Source of the DNA: Bacteroides sp.
GTDB taxonomy: Bacteria > Bacteroidota > Bacteroidia > Bacteroidales > Bacteroidaceae
Length of the DNA: 64,000 nucleotides
Reading direction: 5' to 3'
Assembly (NCBI GenBank): GCA_030152865.1
Contig: JASLIW010000053.1
Span: 1-64,000 of the forward strand
The translations under genes and the position numbers were made by a program. The notes under the pieces were generated by a model, which did not search any database, was not told the DNA's origin, and worked only from the letters and a program-made list of their open reading frames with translations. Shown here piece by piece: positions 33,580-45,242 of this stretch; position 1 is the stretch's first letter, and each line of letters begins with the position of its first letter.

Positions 33580-33655
33580 CGAGTCCTTTCATCCGCACCA
33601 AAACAATAAGAGCTTCTAACAACAGTTAGAAGCTCTTATTGTTATATCCCTGACA
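33580..33655 (+). repeat. 76-bp direct repeat, right copy (orphan tRNA-Leu 3' end plus terminator)
   Basis: Identical over 76 bp to 31470-31545. It starts inside the T-loop and includes the acceptor strand CATCCGC and CCA, but no tRNA body precedes it. A short degenerate match (GAA-x-GT) extends a few bases further left. Confidence 0.9.
33602..33643. terminator. Stem-loop of the right repeat, probable terminator for the ATPase gene
   Basis: The same perfect 19-bp stem and AACA loop as at 31492 (33602-33620 with 33625-33643). It lies between the ATPase gene and the convergent DUF4010 gene and may serve both. Confidence 0.65.
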
Positions 33656-33722
33656 AACCACGCTTCTATCCCTGCCAAAAATTATTGATACAGGGAACAA
33701 GCAGTGGTCTGATCTTGACCTT

Positions 33723-35030
33723 TTATGCTGCTATCAAATAGAAGCTAATTAGGATGATTACACTCATCAATATAGTAGCTCCAAAGCCTCTAAATATCCA
33801 ACGTGAGAGCTCTTTATTCTTTCCTCTACCTGAGAAGAAAAAAGCATAGCACATATTTACAAAAATATTACTTACCATGGCTTGCATCGTACAAGCTACG
33901 ATTACGAGTACAGCAATACTACTCGTCCCCTGTATCAAATTCAGAATAAATGGAGTGATATCGCTAAAGCCTGATATAACAGAGAGTAGGTTCAAACCTC
34001 CAGTACCTGCATAGAGCAAGGTATAGTGAGTAGCCAAGGTAAAGACCACGAATAAAAAAGCAAAGATAAGCGCTACTTTAAACTCAAGAGGATTACTTGT
34101 TTCTTCCTCTTCTTCCATACTGCTATCTTCTTTCTTAATAGGTCGTTTTGACTTGATATACCAAGCGATAGCAGCCGTTCCTACCGACATCAAACCGATG
34201 TAAGGATAGATCATTAGAAATACATCTTTACTAAAAATAAAGATGAGTATAAGGAAACGCACGAACATAATGGCTACTGCCAATAACATAGCAGCTACAT
34301 ACTCACAAGCATAAGACTCTGGATCATTCTTACTTTTGCGTGCTAGAACAGAAATAGTAGCTGTACTACTATACAATCCACCAATTATGCCCGACACAAG
34401 AATACCTGACTCTTTAAATACATAGCGTTTCAGTAAGTAAGATAGATAGGATATACCCGATACTACGACTGTAGCCAACCAGATGGTATAAGGCGTTAGG
34501 TTGATATCTGGTATGATATTTTCATCGGGTAGCATTGGAAGTATGATACCACTTATGGCCAAGAACTTAGCGAGTGTAATCATTTCATCATTCTGCATCC
34601 GATGGGCTATCTCTGTAAAGGTGTGTTTGAGCTCAGCAAAAAGAAGCACGGTTACTATCATCAAAAGATAAAACCAGCTGGGTTGAGTGGACACGATAGG
34701 ACCAATACAATAGGTGATTAAGCCTATCACAATGGTGGTTAGCCCAAAGACATGAAACTCTTTTTGTTTGACATAATAGTGCGTAATGAAAAGCAAACCC
34801 AGAATCACCCCTCCCATGATAAAAAGTATCATATTAACAGGGTCGAGGATGTACAGTAGGTAGCCTAATATGCCGATAAAAGTAAAAGTTCGGTCTGTGC
34901 CAAACAGCATGGACTCTCCTTCTCTTCGCATACTAATCTTCCGCTGGGATAAGCCTATCAAAAGGGAGAAAAGTGTTACCAGTAAAAAAGAAACTAACTC
35001 TTCAGGTACGTATCTTATCAGTCTTTCCAT
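33723..35030 (-). CDS. MgtC/SapB-DUF4010 family membrane protein
   Basis: The 435-residue polytopic protein has about 12-13 hydrophobic segments. The first 140 residues match the MgtC/SapB-like half (FSLLIGLSQRKISM...GTDRTFTFIGILGYLLYIL). The remainder is DUF4010-like, with SGIIGGLYSSTATISVLARKSK at about 210-231 and an acidic loop EDSSMEEEEETSN near 310. The function is unproved; MgtC relatives affect Mg2+ and membrane physiology. It lies 3 bp after the CYTH gene and is presumably co-transcribed. Confidence 0.82.
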   Translation of the reverse strand: MERLIRYVPEELVSFLLVTLFSLLIGLSQRKISMRREGESMLFGTDRTFTFIGILGYLLYILDPVNMILFIMGGVILGLLFITHYYVKQKEFHVFGLTTIVIGLITYCIGPIVSTQPSWFYLLMIVTVLLFAELKHTFTEIAHRMQNDEMITLAKFLAISGIILPMLPDENIIPDINLTPYTIWLATVVVSGISYLSYLLKRYVFKESGILVSGIIGGLYSSTATISVLARKSKNDPESYACEYVAAMLLAVAIMFVRFLILIFIFSKDVFLMIYPYIGLMSVGTAAIAWYIKSKRPIKKEDSSMEEEEETSNPLEFKVALIFAFLFVVFTLATHYTLLYAGTGGLNLLSVISGFSDITPFILNLIQGTSSIAVLVIVACTMQAMVSNIFVNMCYAFFFSGRGKNKELSRWIFRGFGATILMSVIILISFYLIAA

Positions 35031-35033
35031 AGT

Positions 35034-35507
35034 CTATTTCCAAGTATTAAAGGGGTGTTTAGAAATATAAGCATTATAATAACGCACATCACCTGTTACC
35101 TCTTGCCCTATAAAGGGAGGCAGCTCAAAGTGTTCTTTTTCAGAACTCAGCTCAATCTCAGCCAAAATTAAACCTTTATTGATTCCTTCAAACACATCGA
35201 CTTCCCACATGTGATCAGCATAGTTTACTAAATATCTCACCTTTTCGATGCGCCCTGGCAAAGTGAGTTTCAACAACTCTAGGGCTTCATCTTTGGCTAT
35301 TTCCTTTTCCCACTCATAGCGCGAAAGTCCATCTTCAGAGCTTCTACCTTTAATGGTTAAAAAGCCTCTTTGGTCTAGGACTCGCACACGTACAGAGCGA
35401 TCCTTATCAGTACTCAGATATCCTTGCTTAATAGCTAGGTAGCGATGGGCGCTATCTCTAAAAGAAAGGTCTTTAACTAAGTATTTTCTTTCAATTTCAA
35501 TATTCAT
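35034..35507 (-). CDS. CYTH domain protein (triphosphate tunnel metalloenzyme)
   Basis: The 157-residue cytosolic protein begins MNIEIERKYLV, the ExExK signature (Glu4, Glu6, Lys8) of CYTH phosphohydrolases. Further tunnel residues follow: RSVRVRV, GFLTIKGR, RYEWEKEI, EKVRYLV, WEVDVFEGINKGLILAEIEL. Members act as inorganic triphosphatases, or adenylate cyclases in some lineages; short stand-alone forms like this are usually triphosphatases. It heads a two-gene unit with the DUF4010 gene. Confidence 0.9.
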   Translation of the reverse strand: MNIEIERKYLVKDLSFRDSAHRYLAIKQGYLSTDKDRSVRVRVLDQRGFLTIKGRSSEDGLSRYEWEKEIAKDEALELLKLTLPGRIEKVRYLVNYADHMWEVDVFEGINKGLILAEIELSSEKEHFELPPFIGQEVTGDVRYYNAYISKHPFNTWK

Positions 35508-35522
35508 ACTTGTTTATAAAAA

Positions 35523-35542
35523 AAGGGAGACTAAGCTCCCTT
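35523..35542 (-). terminator. Terminator downstream of the 42-residue protein gene
   Basis: Stem AAGGGAG/CTCCCTT (35523-35529 with 35536-35542) with a 6-base loop, followed on the minus strand by a run of seven T. It ends the prfB-small ORF transcript before the CYTH gene. Confidence 0.8.
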
Positions 35543-35564
35543 GATATTTTTTAGGTGTTATATC

Positions 35565-35693
35565 CTACATGGAAGAAAAAGCTATAATAAATACAATAGC
35601 TAAAAGTATGCATACAATAAAAATGGTTCTCATCACTTTTTTAGCCTGCATCTCTTCCTTACGTGCTCGCATGGCTTTTTTGTTCTTTCCCAT
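35565..35693 (-). CDS. 42-residue single-pass membrane protein
   Basis: A short frame encodes a strongly basic N-terminus (MGKNKKAMRARKEEMQAKK) followed by one hydrophobic helix (about residues 23-39, IFIVCILLAIVFIIAF). The charge pattern predicts a cytoplasmic N-terminus. It lies 85 bp after prfB and has its own terminator right behind, which supports it as a real gene. I do not recognise a named family. Its ATG-to-stop span is far above a random hydrophobic run, but no homologue comparison could be made. Confidence 0.65.
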   Translation of the reverse strand: MGKNKKAMRARKEEMQAKKVMRTIFIVCILLAIVFIIAFSSM

Positions 35694-35778
35694 AGTCTAT
35701 TATTTTAGATGTTTGCCTATTACAAAGTACTCTTTTTTTACTTTATAGGCAAGATTTTAAGCCAAACAAATAGTTCTA

Positions 35779-36895
35779 TTAGGCTAAGTCTGCAGCAAAC
35801 TCCATGAGGTAGGACTTTATAAATTCATCGATATCACCATCCATCACTCCATTAACATCAGATGTTTGGTAGTTGGTACGGTGATCCTTTACACGTCTAT
35901 CGTCAAATACATAGCTTCGTATTTGTGAGCCCCACTCTATTTTCTTTTTATTGTCTTCGAGCTGACGCTGTGCTGCCAAACGCTTTTGAAGCTCTTTGTC
36001 GTAAAGTATAGAGCGCAACAAACGAATTGCATTTTCACGATTGTCTAGCTGTGAGCGGCTTTCTGTGTTTTCTACCAATATTTCCTCTTCTTCGCCAGTG
36101 TCTGGATCTTTGTATTGATAGCGTAGGCGTACTCCTGTTTCAACCTTATTGACATTCTGACCTCCTGCTCCTCCTGAACGGAATAAATCCCAGGACATGG
36201 CAGATGGGTCTAAGGTTACTTCTATCGATTCATCAACCAGTGGAGATACAAAGACTGAGGCAAATGAGGTCATTCGCTTTCCTTGTGCATTAAATGGAGA
36301 TACACGTACTAAACGATGGACACCCGACTCTCCTTTTAAAAAGCCATAAGCATAGTCACCTTCTACTTGAATGGTACAGGTCTTGATACCGGCCTCATCT
36401 CCTTCTTGAAGGGTAGATAATGTTACTTTGTAGTTGTGATCTTCTGCCCAGCGTAGATACAGTCTCATCAGCATAGATGCCCAATCTTGGCTCTCTGTTC
36501 CGCCTGCACCTGAGTTTATCTTGAGCATACAACCTAACTGATCAGCCTCCTGACGAAGCATGTTTTTTAGTTCCAGGTCTTCAACCGCTTTAAGGGCTTT
36601 GGCATAGAGCTTATCCACCTCTTCTTCGGTGACTAGTTCTTCTTTATAGAAATCAAATGAGAGTTGTAACTCTTCTGCTAAGGTGACAGATTTCTCATAA
36701 TCTTCAATCCAGTCTTTGATTCCTTTCACTAGTTTAAGCTGTGCTTGTGCCTCTTTGGGGTTGTCCCAAAAGTTTGGGTCCTGTGTACGTAGCTCTTCTT
36801 CTTCTAGTTCGACTTTCTTTTGGTCGATGTCAAAGATACCTCCTCAACGCTAAGGTGCGTTCTTGTATGTCTTTTAATTGTTCTATTGTAATCAT
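35779..36895 (-). CDS. prfB: Peptide chain release factor 2, with programmed +1 frameshift
   Basis: RF2 recognises UGA and UAA stops. The gene is in two frames. Complement 36833-36895 encodes 21 residues (MITIEQLKDIQERTLALRRYL) ending at an in-frame TGA. After a +1 slip at CTT-T the frame continues at 36831 (DIDQKKVELEEE...) to the stop at 35779, giving about 371 residues, the usual length. The body has the tripeptide anticodon region with SPF (RVSPFNAQGKRMTS) and the catalytic GGQ (RSGGAGGQNVNKVETGVRL). Taking only the downstream frame from its first ATG (36729) would miss 55 residues. The frameshift autoregulates RF2: low RF2 slows termination at TGA and favours the slip. Confidence 0.96.
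36829..36844 (-). promoter_or_regulatory. prfB +1 frameshift site
   Basis: On the minus strand the site reads AGGAGGTATCTTTGAC: an internal Shine-Dalgarno (36844-36839), the slippery CTT, and the TGA stop at 36832-36830 followed by C. This is the classic RF2 recoding signal. Confidence 0.95.
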
Positions 36896-36970
36896 AATTG
36901 ATTATTTATATTTAGGTGCAAAGATACTGTTTTTTCGTTTTTCTACAGAAAAGTGATCGAATATTATATA

Positions 36971-37001
36971 AAAAACAAAGGGGAAGTATTACTACCTCCC
37001 C
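36971..37001 (-). terminator. Terminator of the rpoBC unit
   Basis: On the minus strand GGGGAGGT pairs with ACTTCCCC (37001-36994 with 36987-36980, one G-T pair) around a 6-base loop, followed by TTTGTTTTTT. It lies 23 bp after the rpoC stop. Confidence 0.85.
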
Positions 37002-37024
37002 CTCGTTTTTGTGTATATATTAGG

Positions 37025-40000
37025 TTATTTTACCTCTTTATAGTCTGTTACTGTCTTCTTGTTGGCCAAAATACGTTCGTATTCTTCTTTCGATCCTACT
37101 ACTATTTTTTGGAATTCACGTTGACCAGTACCAGCTGGGATTAAGTGACCACAGATCACGTTTTCTTTCATGCCTTCAAGCTCATCAATCTTACCGTTGA
37201 TAGCAGCTTCATTAAGAACCTTGGTTGTTTCCTGGAAGGATGCAGCCGACATAAAGCTCTTAGTTTGAAGTGCAGCACGAGTAATACCTTGTAGAATCTG
37301 AGTCGAAGTAGCAGGTACAGCATCGCGTACTGCCACAATCTTCAAGTCTCTACGTTTAAGCTTAGAGTTTTCGTCACGTAATCTTCTGGCTGTTACGATT
37401 TGACCCTTCTTCATGGTTTCAGAGTCACCCGCATCAGTTACAACTTTCTTACCCCAGATACGATCATTTTCTTCCATGAAATCAATTTTATCAACGATTT
37501 CTTTTTGTAGGAAGTTAGTATCTCCTGCCTCATCAATTTGTACCTTACGCATCATCTGACGTACGATAATCTCAAAGTGTTTATCATTGATCTTCACACC
37601 TTGTAGACGGTATACGTCTTGAACTTCGTTTACGATGTACTCTTGAACAGCAGTAGGTCCTTTAATTGCTAGGATATCTGAAGGAGTTGTTGCACCATCT
37701 GATAGTGGTGTACCTGCACGTACGTAGTCATTCTCTTGAACAAGAATTTGACGAGATAGAGGTACTAAGTATTTTCTAACTTCTCCTGTCTTGGTTGTAA
37801 CAATAACCTCGCGGTTACCACGTTTGATCTTACCCATAGAAACCTGTCCATCAATTTCTGATACAACAGCTGGGTTGGATGGGTTACGAGCTTCAAATAA
37901 CTCAGTAACACGTGGAAGACCACCGGTAATATCACCTGCCTTACCGACAGCTCTAGGTATCTTAACAATGATCTCACCTGCTTGGACTTTTGCATCATCT
38001 TCTACAGCGATGTGTCCGCCTACTGGCAAGTTATAGGTGCGTAATACCTCACCTGATTCATCAACCACATGAGCCGAAGGAATCTTCTTCTTATCTTTGG
38101 TTTCGATGATGATCACCTCACGAAGACCTGTAGCTTCATCAGCTTCAACTTTATAGGTGATACCTTCTACCATGTCTTCAAAGCGAATCTTACCAGTAGA
38201 TTCAGTTATAATAACTGCGTTAAATGGATCCCATTTTGCAATTAGTGTATCCTTTTCTACTACATCACCGTCATCAGCATATAAGTAAGAACCATAAGGT
38301 ACGTTGTGAGTAGAGAGTACAATACCTGTATTTACATCTACGAAACGAACTTCAGCAAGACGCCCTACGACTATCTTCACTTTTTCATCTAGTTCATTTA
38401 CCGTATCTACAGTACGTAACTCTTCGAACTCTAAGCGTGATTTGTTCTTTGCTTTGATGGTTGCATTTGCAGCAATATTAGCAGCAGTACCCCCAGCATG
38501 GAACGTACGAAGTGTCAACTGCGTACCTGGCTCACCAATAGACTGAGCAGCTACTACACCAACAGCTTCACCTTTTTGAACCATGCGGTTCGTAGCAAGG
38601 TTACGACCATAACACTTAGCACAAACACCTTTCTTAGATTCGCAGGTAAGTACTGATCTAATCTCTACAGTCTCAATTGGAGAATCTTCAATAGCTTGTG
38701 CTATCTCTTCTGTAATTTCCTCTCCTGAAGCTACGATAAGCTCTCCGGTTGATGGATTGATTACATCATGAACAGAAACACGTCCTAAGATTCTTTCGTA
38801 TAGAGTAGCTATGACTTCATCATTATTCTTAAGTGCTGTACACTCAAGACCACGTAAAGTTCCACAGTCTTCTTCATGAATAATAACATCGTGCGAAACG
38901 TCTACCAAACGACGTGTCAAGTAACCAGCATCAGCTGTCTTCAAGGCTGTATCAGCAAGACCTTTACGAGCACCGTGAGTAGAAATAAAGTACTCAAGCA
39001 CAGAAAGACCTTCCTTAAAGTTTGAAAGAATAGGGTTTTCAATAATTTGACCACCCTCAGCTCCAGCCTTTTGTGGTTTTGCCATCAATCCACGCATACC
39101 TGATAACTGACGAATCTGTTCGCGAGAACCACGAGCTCCAGAATCAAGCATCATGTACACAGCATTAAAGCCTTGATCATCCGATGAAATTGTTTTCATC
39201 AAGATATTTGATAGCTCTGAGTTGACATGTGTCCAAATATCAATTACTTGGTTGTAACGTTCGTTATTGGTAATGAAACCCATGTTGTAGTTGTTAAGCA
39301 CTTGCTCAACCTCCTCATACCCCTTCTTGATGAGCTCATCTTTTTCTTTTGGTATGATAATATCATCAAGGTTAAATGACAGTCCACCTTTGAATGCCAT
39401 TTTGTATCCTAAGTTCTTAATACCATCCAAGAAGTCTGCTGTACGAGCTACACCACAAGTCTTGATTACACGACCAATAATATCACGCAAAGATTTCTTA
39501 GATATTACGGTATTGATGTAACCTACCTCTTCTGGTACGATTTCATTTACAATAACACGTCCTACCGATGTTTCACGCATCATAGGTACGATATTTCCGT
39601 CTTCATCTAAGTCGGGTACAATCACCTTGATAGGAGCATGAATATCTACTCGTCCTTCATTGTATGCTATAGTTGCTTCTTCAGGACCGTAGAAGGTTAA
39701 GCCTTCTCCCTTTGTACCTTTACGTAGCTTAGTGATGTAATACAGTCCTAATACCATATCCTGCGAAGGAACAGCAATAGGAGCACCGTTAGCTGGGTTC
39801 AATATATTGTGAGCAGCCAACATCAATAGCTGGGCTTCTAATATCGCTTCGTTGCTTAAAGGTAAGTGTACAGCCATCTGGTCACCGTCAAAGTCAGCAT
39901 TAAACGCTGTACATGCTAGGGGATGTAACTGAATAGCTTTACCTTCAATCATTTTGGGTTGGAAAGCTTGAATACCTAAACGGTGAAGAGTTGGAGCACG

Positions 40001-41308
40001 GTTCAGAAGAACAGGGTGTCCTTTCATCACATGTTCAAGAATATCCCAAATAATAGGCTCTCTTCTATCTACGATTTTCTTAGCTGATTTCACTGTCTTC
40101 ACTATACCTCGCTCTATAAGCTTACGGATAATGAAGGGTTTGAACAACTCTGCTGCCATCAACTTAGGGATACCACACTCGTGCATTTTAAGCTCAGGAC
40201 CTACAACGATCACCGAACGAGCCGAGTAGTCCACACGCTTACCAAGCAAGTTTTGACGGAAACGACCTTGCTTACCTTTCAAGCTATCTGAAAGTGATTT
40301 TAAAGGACGATTTGCATCTGTTTTAACTGCGCTTGACTTACGAGAGTTGTCAAATAGAGAGTCAACAGACTCTTGAAGCATACGTTTTTCATTACGTAAA
40401 ATAACTTCAGGGGCTTTAATCTCGATCAATCGCTTAAGACGGTTATTACGGATAATAACACGGCGATACAGGTCATTCAAATCTGAAGTAGCAAAACGAC
40501 CACCATCCAATGGAACAAGAGGACGTAGCTCAGGTGGAATGACAGGAACAACCTTCATGATCATCCACTCAGGTTTGTTTCTACCACGAGATGCACGGAA
40601 GGCTTCTACCACTTGAAGACGCTTGAGCGCTTCGTTTCTTCGTTGCTGAGAAGTATCGTTGTTTGCCTTGTCTCTCAACTCATAAGACAATTCATCTAAT
40701 TTAATTCTTGACAACAAATCATGAACTGCTTCTGCACCCATTTTAGCAATGAACTTATTAGGATCAGAATCGTCCAAGTATTGGTTGTCTTCAGGAAGCT
40801 TCTCTAGGATATCTAGATATTCATCCTCTGTAATCAAATCAAATTCTTTAACATCGTCTTCTGCTTTTATTCCTGGCTGAATAACAACATAACGCTCGTA
40901 ATATATGATAGAATCAAGTTTCTTTGTTGGTAAGCCTAATAAATAACCAATTTTATTAGGTAGTGAACGGAAGTACCAAATATGAGCTACAGGCACAACT
41001 AAACCAATGTGTCCCATACGTTCGCGACGAACCTTTTTCTCTGTTACCTCAACACCACAACGGTCACAAACTATACCCTTATAACGGATACGCTTATACT
41101 TACCGCAATGACATTCGTAATCCTTCACAGGACCAAAAATACGTTCACAGAATAAACCATCTCGCTCTGGTTTGTATGTACGATAGTTGATGGTTTCAGG
41201 CTTTAAAACTTCACCACTCGAATTTTCAAGGATCTCTTCAGGAGAAGCCAATCCAATTGAGATTTTCGAGAAATTACTTCTAATTTTATTCTCTTTTCTA
41301 AAAGCCAT
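37025..41308 (-). CDS. rpoC: DNA-directed RNA polymerase subunit beta'
   Basis: This 1427-residue subunit carries the catalytic Mg site NADFDGD (in [16 protein letters not shown]). The N-terminal zinc ribbon ([13 protein letters not shown]...CDRCGV, about 64-82) and a second zinc site ([13 protein letters not shown], near 890) are intact. The bridge helix, trigger loop ([16 protein letters not shown]) and full C-terminus are present, so it looks complete and functional. It forms the clamp of core polymerase with RpoB. It follows rpoB by 80 bp that contain a stem-loop. Confidence 0.98.
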   Translation of the reverse strand: MAFRKENKIRSNFSKISIGLASPEEILENSSGEVLKPETINYRTYKPERDGLFCERIFGPVKDYECHCGKYKRIRYKGIVCDRCGVEVTEKKVRRERMGHIGLVVPVAHIWYFRSLPNKIGYLLGLPTKKLDSIIYYERYVVIQPGIKAEDDVKEFDLITEDEYLDILEKLPEDNQYLDDSDPNKFIAKMGAEAVHDLLSRIKLDELSYELRDKANNDTSQQRRNEALKRLQVVEAFRASRGRNKPEWMIMKVVPVIPPELRPLVPLDGGRFATSDLNDLYRRVIIRNNRLKRLIEIKAPEVILRNEKRMLQESVDSLFDNSRKSSAVKTDANRPLKSLSDSLKGKQGRFRQNLLGKRVDYSARSVIVVGPELKMHECGIPKLMAAELFKPFIIRKLIERGIVKTVKSAKKIVDRREPIIWDILEHVMKGHPVLLNRAPTLHRLGIQAFQPKMIEGKAIQLHPLACTAFNADFDGDQMAVHLPLSNEAILEAQLLMLAAHNILNPANGAPIAVPSQDMVLGLYYITKLRKGTKGEGLTFYGPEEATIAYNEGRVDIHAPIKVIVPDLDEDGNIVPMMRETSVGRVIVNEIVPEEVGYINTVISKKSLRDIIGRVIKTCGVARTADFLDGIKNLGYKMAFKGGLSFNLDDIIIPKEKDELIKKGYEEVEQVLNNYNMGFITNNERYNQVIDIWTHVNSELSNILMKTISSDDQGFNAVYMMLDSGARGSREQIRQLSGMRGLMAKPQKAGAEGGQIIENPILSNFKEGLSVLEYFISTHGARKGLADTALKTADAGYLTRRLVDVSHDVIIHEEDCGTLRGLECTALKNNDEVIATLYERILGRVSVHDVINPSTGELIVASGEEITEEIAQAIEDSPIETVEIRSVLTCESKKGVCAKCYGRNLATNRMVQKGEAVGVVAAQSIGEPGTQLTLRTFHAGGTAANIAANATIKAKNKSRLEFEELRTVDTVNELDEKVKIVVGRLAEVRFVDVNTGIVLSTHNVPYGSYLYADDGDVVEKDTLIAKWDPFNAVIITESTGKIRFEDMVEGITYKVEADEATGLREVIIIETKDKKKIPSAHVVDESGEVLRTYNLPVGGHIAVEDDAKVQAGEIIVKIPRAVGKAGDITGGLPRVTELFEARNPSNPAVVSEIDGQVSMGKIKRGNREVIVTTKTGEVRKYLVPLSRQILVQENDYVRAGTPLSDGATTPSDILAIKGPTAVQEYIVNEVQDVYRLQGVKINDKHFEIIVRQMMRKVQIDEAGDTNFLQKEIVDKIDFMEENDRIWGKKVVTDAGDSETMKKGQIVTARRLRDENSKLKRRDLKIVAVRDAVPATSTQILQGITRAALQTKSFMSAASFQETTKVLNEAAINGKIDELEGMKENVICGHLIPAGTGQREFQKIVVGSKEEYERILANKKTVTDYKEVK

Positions 41309-41346
41309 ATGAATTATATTATTGAAAATTATGAACTAGATAAAAC

Positions 41347-41374
41347 GAAGGGAGAGCAAAAGCTAGCTCCCTTC
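41347..41374 (-). promoter_or_regulatory. Stem-loop between rpoB and rpoC
   Basis: GAAGGGAG pairs with CTCCCTTC (41347-41354 with 41367-41374) with a further inner AGC/GCT pairing. On the minus strand only GTTTTATC follows, so full termination is doubtful. It may be a partial terminator or an RNA processing point. Confidence 0.65.
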
Positions 41375-41388
41375 AAGATTATAGAATA

Positions 41389-44300
41389 TTACTCAAGATG
41401 AACACTAAGGCCTAGACCTCTAAGTTCGTGGAGCAATACGTTAAGAGATTCTGGTATTCCTGGTTCTGGCATTGGATCACCCTTAACAATCGCTTCATAT
41501 GCACGAGATCTACCAATAACGTCATCAGACTTAATAGTGAGAATCTCTTGTAGAATATGAGCTGCGCCAAAGGCCTCTAGTGCCCAAACCTCCATCTCTC
41601 CAAAACGCTGACCACCAAACTGAGCCTTACCTCCAAGTGGTTGCTGAGTAATCAGTGAGTATGGCCCAATAGAACGCGCGTGCATTTTATCTTCAACCAT
41701 ATGACCTAACTTCAACATGTAAGTAACCCCTACTGTTGCTGGCTGGTCAAAGCGCTCACCTGTACCTCCGTCATAGAGATAAGTTTTACCATAGCGTGGT
41801 AATCCTGCTTTATCTGTCCATTCACAAATATCTTCTAAAGTGGCACCATCAAAAATAGGAGTTGCAAATTTAGTTCCTAATTTCTTTCCGGCATATCCTA
41901 AAACAGCTTCAAATATCTGTCCGAGGTTCATACGTGATGGCACACCTAGAGGGTTTAGAACGATATCTACTGGAGTTCCGTCTTCCAAGAATGGCATATC
42001 TTCATCACGAACAATACGAGATACAATACCCTTATTACCGTGACGTCCTGCCATCTTATCTCCCACACCAATTTTACGTTTCTTAGCTATTACTACTTTG
42101 GCCATCTGAATAATACCTGCTGGTAGTTCATCACCAATAGTTATAGCAAATTTTCTGCGTTTCAATTCAGCATCTAATTCTTTGAATTTCTTTAAGTAAT
42201 TTAGAATTAGCTCACGAATTAAGACATTGGTATGCTCATCTTCTGTCCAGTTGATTAATTCAACTCCCTCAAAATCTAAGTTTGCAAAATCTGCAGCTGT
42301 AAACTGAGTTCCTTTAGGTATTACTTCTACCTCTAAGAAGTCTTTTACTCCAGCAGAAGTATGTCCCTCTGTTAGCTTAATTAACTTCTTAATAAGAATT
42401 GCTCTAATCTCATCAAACTGCTCTTGGTATTCTTCGTCAATCTTTGCTAAGACGGCCTTGTCAGCTTTCTTAGATCCACGACTCTTCATTACTCGTGAGA
42501 ATAATTTTTTGTCGATAACCACACCACTTAGTGATGGTGAAGCTTTTAAAGAAGCATCTTTTACATCACCAGCCTTATCACCAAAGATAGCGCGAAGTAG
42601 TTTTTCTTCAGGAGAAGGATCTGACTCACCTTTCGGTGTAATCTTACCAATCATGATATCTCCTGGTTTGATGCGAGCACCAATACGAACAATACCATTT
42701 TCGTCTAGGTCCTTAGTAGCCTCTTCAGAAACATTAGGAATGTCAGAGGTTAACTCCTCCATACCACGCTTTGTTTCACGAACCTCTAAGGTATATTCTT
42801 CTACGTGAACAGAAGTCAGAACATCTTCTCTAACAATTCGCTCACTTAGAACAATCGCATCCTCATAGTTGTATCCCTTCCATGGCATGTATGCCACAAC
42901 AAGGTTTTTACCTAAGGCTAACTCACCATCTTCTGTAGAGTAACCCTCTGTAAGGACCTCACCTTTTGTAACACGTTGACCAACCTCACAAATAGGACGC
43001 AAGTCTATCGTCATACTTTGGTTAGTCTTACGATACTTAGGTAAGTAGTATTTTTTAAGCGCTGGCTCGAAGCTTACAAATTCCTCTTCTTCTGAGCGAT
43101 CGTAAAGTACATGAATTTCTCTTGCATCAACAAACTCGATAACACCATCGCCTTCAGCAGCAATTTGTGTTCTTGAATCTGTTACAAGCTGTCTTTCAAT
43201 ACCTGTACCAACGATTGGCGCATCACTCTTGATTAATGGAACTGCCTGACGCATCATGTTTGAACCCATCAGAGCACGGTTCGCATCATCATTCTCTAGG
43301 AATGGAATTAAGGCTGCAGCAATAGAGGCAATCTGCTGAGGAGCAACGTCCATTAAATCAACCTCACTTGGCTCAACTACTGGATAGTCAGCCTCTAGAC
43401 GTGACTTAATACGGTCATTCACAAAGTGTCCCTTCTCATCAAGTGGGGCATTACCTTGCGCAATTATTTTATTCTCTTCTTCTTCAGCAGAAAGGAATAC
43501 AACCCCATTTTCAGAGACATCAACCACACCGTCTTCTACCTTACGATAAGGTGTTTCAATAAAACCTAGGTCATTAATCTTGGCATATACACACAAAGAA
43601 GAGATCAAACCAATATTTGGACCTTCTGGAGTCTCAATAGGGCAGAGTCGACCATAGTGTGTGTAGTGAACGTCACGAACCTCAAAACCAGCTCTCTCTC
43701 TAGAAAGACCACCTGGCCCTAAGGCAGACATACGACGCTTATGAGTTATCTCAGATAGTGGATTCGTTTGATCCATAAACTGAGACAAAGCATTCGTACC
43801 AAAGAATGAGTTAATAACAGAAGAAATCGTCTTGGCGTTGATCAGGTCTACCGGTGTAAACACCTCATTGTCACGTACGTTCATTCTCTCGCGAATAGTA
43901 CGAGCCATACGAGATAAACCAATAGAGAACTGATTAGATAACTGCTCTCCAACAGTTCTAACTCGACGATTACTTAAGTGGTCAATATCGTCAACAATTG
44001 TTTTAGAGTTGATTAACTCGATTAGATATTTGATGATCTCAATAATATCTTCTTTAGTTAATACTTTAACCTCCATGTCAGTTTCTAGATTCAACTTCTT
44101 GTTGATTCTATAACGACCAACAGTTCCTAAATCATAGCGCTTTTCAGAGAAGAATAAGTTGTTAATTACTTCTCTTGCACTAGATTCATCTGCTGGGTCT
44201 GCATTACGCAGCTGACGATAAATATACAATACAGCTTCATTCTCAGAGTTACTTGGGTCTTTTTGAAGCGTATTATAAATGATAGAATAATCTGTCTGGT

Positions 44301-45201
44301 TCACATCTTCTTTGTGTAAAAGAATATGCGAAACCCCAGAGTCTAAGATTAGTTCAACATGTTCTGGTTCGATGATAGTTTCACGATCAATAATAACATC
44401 ATTACGTTCTATTGATACAACTTCACCAGTATCTTCATCGACGAAATCTTCATTCCATGATTTAAGTACACGTGCAGCTAATTTACGACCAACCGCTTTT
44501 TTCAAGTTAGTCTTATTCACTTTAACTTCCTCAGCTAGGTTGAATATTTCGAGGATATCTTTATCGCTCTCAAAACCTATTGCACGCAATAAGGTAGTTA
44601 CAGGTAATTTCTTTTTACGATCAATATATGCGAACATCACATTATTGATATCGGTAGCAAACTCAATCCAAGACCCTTTGAACGGAATAATACGTGCTGA
44701 GTACAACTTGGTACCATTAGCATGCGTACTCTGACCAAAGAACACACCAGGTGATCTGTGCAACTGTGAAACAATTACACGCTCAGCTCCATTAATGACA
44801 AATGTAGCCTTATCGGTCATATAAGGTATAGGCCCTAAAAATACATCTTGAATAACCGTATCAAAATCCTCATGTTCTGGATCGGTACAATATAACTTTA
44901 GTTTAGCCTTTAAAGGAACACTATAAGTCAAACCACGTTCAAGACACTCTTCAATTGAATAACGAGGAGGATCAATATAATAGTCTAAAAACTCAAGAAC
45001 GAAGTTGTTTCTTGTATCTGTGATAGGAAAGTTTTCAGCAAAAACTTTATACAAGCCCTCATTCTTACGCTTTTCAGGGGGAGTATCAAGCTGTAAGAAG
45101 TCATGAAATGACTTAAGTTGCACATCTAAGAAATCTGGATACTTAAGAGGTTTCTTAATTGTGGCAAAATTAATTCTTTTATTTACAGTATGTGAAGACA
45201 T
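41389..45201 (-). CDS. rpoB: DNA-directed RNA polymerase subunit beta
   Basis: The 1270-residue beta subunit has the conserved rifampicin pocket ([39 protein letters not shown]) with wild-type residues at the common resistance positions. It also shows [41 protein letters not shown], and the C-terminal [29 protein letters not shown]. It binds RpoC to form the active centre. The gene lies 108 bp after rplL behind an attenuator-like hairpin. Confidence 0.98.
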   Translation of the reverse strand: MSSHTVNKRINFATIKKPLKYPDFLDVQLKSFHDFLQLDTPPEKRKNEGLYKVFAENFPITDTRNNFVLEFLDYYIDPPRYSIEECLERGLTYSVPLKAKLKLYCTDPEHEDFDTVIQDVFLGPIPYMTDKATFVINGAERVIVSQLHRSPGVFFGQSTHANGTKLYSARIIPFKGSWIEFATDINNVMFAYIDRKKKLPVTTLLRAIGFESDKDILEIFNLAEEVKVNKTNLKKAVGRKLAARVLKSWNEDFVDEDTGEVVSIERNDVIIDRETIIEPEHVELILDSGVSHILLHKEDVNQTDYSIIYNTLQKDPSNSENEAVLYIYRQLRNADPADESSAREVINNLFFSEKRYDLGTVGRYRINKKLNLETDMEVKVLTKEDIIEIIKYLIELINSKTIVDDIDHLSNRRVRTVGEQLSNQFSIGLSRMARTIRERMNVRDNEVFTPVDLINAKTISSVINSFFGTNALSQFMDQTNPLSEITHKRRMSALGPGGLSRERAGFEVRDVHYTHYGRLCPIETPEGPNIGLISSLCVYAKINDLGFIETPYRKVEDGVVDVSENGVVFLSAEEEENKIIAQGNAPLDEKGHFVNDRIKSRLEADYPVVEPSEVDLMDVAPQQIASIAAALIPFLENDDANRALMGSNMMRQAVPLIKSDAPIVGTGIERQLVTDSRTQIAAEGDGVIEFVDAREIHVLYDRSEEEEFVSFEPALKKYYLPKYRKTNQSMTIDLRPICEVGQRVTKGEVLTEGYSTEDGELALGKNLVVAYMPWKGYNYEDAIVLSERIVREDVLTSVHVEEYTLEVRETKRGMEELTSDIPNVSEEATKDLDENGIVRIGARIKPGDIMIGKITPKGESDPSPEEKLLRAIFGDKAGDVKDASLKASPSLSGVVIDKKLFSRVMKSRGSKKADKAVLAKIDEEYQEQFDEIRAILIKKLIKLTEGHTSAGVKDFLEVEVIPKGTQFTAADFANLDFEGVELINWTEDEHTNVLIRELILNYLKKFKELDAELKRRKFAITIGDELPAGIIQMAKVVIAKKRKIGVGDKMAGRHGNKGIVSRIVRDEDMPFLEDGTPVDIVLNPLGVPSRMNLGQIFEAVLGYAGKKLGTKFATPIFDGATLEDICEWTDKAGLPRYGKTYLYDGGTGERFDQPATVGVTYMLKLGHMVEDKMHARSIGPYSLITQQPLGGKAQFGGQRFGEMEVWALEAFGAAHILQEILTIKSDDVIGRSRAYEAIVKGDPMPEPGIPESLNVLLHELRGLGLSVHLE

Positions 45202-45242
45202 CGATTGTTGAATTTGAAGAACTTAATATTAAATATATACAC

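Larger units (their letters stand above)
33413..33722. other. Non-coding right end of the insertion and right repeat
   Basis: After the ATPase stop there are 167 bp without an open frame of note, then the right-hand 76-bp repeat with its stem-loop, then 67 bp to the DUF4010 stop codon. No other feature was seen. Confidence 0.6.

Noticed and set aside
36729..36895. prfB as a frameshifted pseudogene
   Set aside because: The break is the standard RF2 programmed +1 site with SD, CTT and TGA-C, and both parts join into a full-length protein.
43680..43800. Rifampicin-resistance mutation in rpoB
   Set aside because: Residues of the rifampicin pocket ([27 protein letters not shown]) are wild type at the usual sites.
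42458..44734. Plus-strand frames opposite rpoB and rpoC
   Set aside because: They are shadows of the long real genes, without start signals or family motifs.
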